Below are positions 62,289-64,000 of a DNA stretch of 64,000 nt, one piece after another. The stretch comes from Chitinophaga fulva (lineage in GTDB: Bacteria > Bacteroidota > Bacteroidia > Chitinophagales > Chitinophagaceae). The stretch lies in contig NZ_JABBGC010000001.1 in NCBI RefSeq assembly GCF_012927205.1, positions 3,596,810-3,660,809 on the forward strand. Direction: 5' to 3'. The translations under genes were made by a program, and so were the position numbers. Position 1 is the first letter of the stretch. Each line of letters opens with the position of its first letter. The notes under the pieces are model-generated. The model was not told the origin of the DNA. It did not search any database and worked only from the letters and a program-made list of their open reading frames with translations.

Positions 62289-64000
62289 ATGCAAAAAACT
62301 GCTCTTTGCAACCAGGCGTGCTATGCCCCTGTGCCAACAGGAAGCCGTGTCCGTCAAGGGTTGCCAACCAAAATGCTGTTAGTCATGAAGCTGACTTTTT
62401 TCTTTCTTACCGCTGTGATGTTGCAAGCCAGTGCTGCCGGATATGCCCAGCTGATCACCTGGTCCGGCCGGAATGTGCCAGTGGAAAAGATCTTCGGTGT
62501 CATCCGGCAACAATCCGGGTATACCATCGTTGCCAGCAGGGATGTGCTGCAGAAAGCACGCCCGGTGACCATCTCGGCGGAGAATATGCCGGTAACGGAA
62601 TTCCTTGACCTGGTATTAAGGGATCAACCGCTGAAGTATGTGATCGAAAACAAATCCATCTTTATTTCTCCTAAAACAACCAACCACGCTGCCCCGTCCA
62701 TCACCATGGAGGCGGCAGCACCGCTGGACATCAAAGGCAGGGTTATCGACGAAAGCGGTAACCCCCTGCCCGGCGTATCGGTGAGGGTGAAAGGTACCGC
62801 ACAGGGTATCTCCACCGGCACCGACGGCGGGTTCGCGCTGCGCGTGCCCGCAGATGGCCCGGTGGTACTACAGTTCACCTACCTGGGCATGGTGCCACAG
62901 GAAGTGACCGTTTCAGCCAGCAGCTCCCTCAACATGATCATCACCATGAAAATGGCGGTGGAACAGCAGAATGAAGTGGTGGTAGTAGGATATGGCACCA
63001 AAAAAAGAAGTGATGTCACCGGTTCTATTTCTTCCGTACCTACCGAACGTCTTAAAAATCTGCCTGTGACCAACGTACTGCAGGCAGTACAGGGCTCTGC
63101 CGCTGGTATCAACATCGTGAACAATACCAGCAAACCGGGCAGCTCTCCTGCATTTTATCTCCGTGGCATGAAATCCATCAACGCCAGCAATGCACCACTG
63201 ATTGTACTGGACGGCGTGCCTTTCGGCGGTACCTACAATGACATCAACCCCAATGATATCGCTGCCATCGATGTGCTGAAAGATGTTTCCGCTACGGCTA
63301 TCTACGGTGCCCGTGGCGCTAACGGCGTGATCATGATCACTACCAAAAGAGGAAAGTCCGGTAAACCGGTGATCTCCTACAACGCTTATGCCGGCCCGGA
63401 ATTTCAATCGAATGTAATGAAGAACATGAACGGGGAACAATACCGTACCAAGAACCATTGGTACAATATTCAGGCTGGCCGCCCTACGGCGCCCGACCTG
63501 CCTTACCTCTCCGAACAAACGAATTACGCCAACGGCGTACCGGAAGTGAACTGGCAGAAGGAAATCGGCCAGCAGGGTTACATCCAAAGCCATGAGCTGA
63601 GCCTCTCCGGTGGGACCGACAACGTAAAATACTATGTGTCCGGCACCTACCTCAAACAGGATGGTACCATTAAGGGGTTCCAGTTCAACCGTAGCAGCAT
63701 CCGCGCCAATATAGACGCGAACGTTACTTCCTGGCTGAAAACAGGGCTGAACATGTTCCTCGTCAACAACAACAGCGACGGCGGTAAAGCCACCCTCTTC
63801 GATGCTAACTCTCTCAGCCCTTACGGTACGCTCTACAACGCGAAAGGCGATTATGAAGTGTATCCCATCGCGCCACAGACATTGTACCAAAGCCCGCTCG
63901 TGAACACCTACAACCCTGGCCTGAACCGCAACAAAAACATGTCCGCCAGCGGATATGCAGAAGTGGCGCCTGGTTTTGTGAAAGGCCTTAAATACCGCGT
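62289..64000 (+). CDS. SusC-like TonB-dependent transporter with STN domain, 3' end missing
   Basis: About 570 codons to the window edge, no stop. ATG 62289 gives MQKTALCNQACYAPVP and a signal helix (MKLTFFFLTAVMLQAS), then an STN domain (about 60-115), a regulatory-like domain (IKGRVIDESGNPLPGVSVRV), and the plug (FYLRGMKSINASNAPLIVLD, AAIDVLKDVSATAIYGARGA) with the first barrel strands. It belongs to the sigma/FecR pair just upstream. The SusD partner lies outside the window. Confidence 0.92.
   Translation, partial: MQKTALCNQACYAPVPTGSRVRQGLPTKMLLVMKLTFFFLTAVMLQASAAGYAQLITWSGRNVPVEKIFGVIRQQSGYTIVASRDVLQKARPVTISAENMPVTEFLDLVLRDQPLKYVIENKSIFISPKTTNHAAPSITMEAAAPLDIKGRVIDESGNPLPGVSVRVKGTAQGISTGTDGGFALRVPADGPVVLQFTYLGMVPQEVTVSASSSLNMIITMKMAVEQQNEVVVVGYGTKKRSDVTGSISSVPTERLKNLPVTNVLQAVQGSAAGINIVNNTSKPGSSPAFYLRGMKSINASNAPLIVLDGVPFGGTYNDINPNDIAAIDVLKDVSATAIYGARGANGVIMITTKRGKSGKPVISYNAYAGPEFQSNVMKNMNGEQYRTKNHWYNIQAGRPTAPDLPYLSEQTNYANGVPEVNWQKEIGQQGYIQSHELSLSGGTDNVKYYVSGTYLKQDGTIKGFQFNRSSIRANIDANVTSWLKTGLNMFLVNNNSDGGKATLFDANSLSPYGTLYNAKGDYEVYPIAPQTLYQSPLVNTYNPGLNRNKNMSASGYAEVAPGFVKGLKYR

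Noticed and set aside
62913..63890. Long minus-strand frame opposite the last SusC gene
   Set aside because: The plus strand encodes a clear plug domain; the frame is a codon-bias artefact.
2..64000. CRISPR array, tRNA or rRNA genes, complete insertion sequence
   Set aside because: No regularly spaced identical repeats with unique spacers, no cloverleaf or rRNA stretch, and no transposase frame noticed.

Overview
The window looks like chromosomal DNA of a Bacteroidota, most like a Chitinophaga-type member of the Chitinophagaceae. The signs are four SusC genes (one cut by the right edge), three SusD-type lipoproteins, three ECF sigma/FecR pairs, a T9SS-type C-terminal tail on a secreted glycosidase, few Shine-Dalgarno sites and AT-rich spacers between GC-richer genes. 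This assignment is inferred from gene content. No tRNA, rRNA, CRISPR array or intact transposase was seen.

Region 1 (1-6.8 kb): the end of a sodium/solute symporter converges on a minus-strand operon. In transcription order this is an NRAMP-like transporter, a PQQ-type sugar dehydrogenase fused to cytochrome c, a lipoprotein oxidoreductase and a LacI-type regulator. Region 2 (7-8.4 kb): a small lipoprotein gene, then a non-coding block with a 13-bp tandem repeat and a perfect 44-bp inverted repeat. Region 3 (8.4-17.5 kb): an eight-gene operon for uptake and breakdown of an amino sugar (two exported Gfo/Idh oxidoreductases, a FucP-like transporter, NagA, NagB, an epimerase-like protein, a DapA-like aldolase/lyase and an M20 amidohydrolase). 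A palindrome upstream of regions 1 and 3 is nearly the same, so the LacI protein may control both.

Region 4 (17.5-27.4 kb): an ABC-F ATPase, a membrane histidine kinase, an MFS transporter, a 1398-residue double-kinase hybrid sensor, a pyrophosphatase-like protein with altered active site and a single-domain response regulator. Region 5 (27.6-39 kb): a secreted GH8 enzyme with a long repetitive leader, and a polysaccharide utilisation locus (sigma, FecR, SusC, SusD, Endo H-like GH18) that probably takes up N-glycans.

Region 6 (39-42 kb): a PepSY-like/HAD phosphatase pair and a HipA-like kinase/DUF3037 pair. Region 7 (42-52.1 kb): a second locus (sigma, a 508-residue unknown protein, FecR, SusC, SusD, TlpA-like thioredoxin). 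Region 8 (52.2-64 kb): a lipoprotein SGNH hydrolase whose motifs are in circularly permuted order, a SusC/SusD/FAD-oxidoreductase set, and a third sigma/FecR pair leading into a SusC cut by the window edge.

The most interesting non-coding signal is a hairpin found between FecR and SusC in all three sigma-linked loci. Its distance from the SusC start is conserved once an inserted AT-rich hairpin element is discounted. Read on the antisense strand it looks like an intrinsic terminator, which fits DonS-type antisense RNAs known from Bacteroides.
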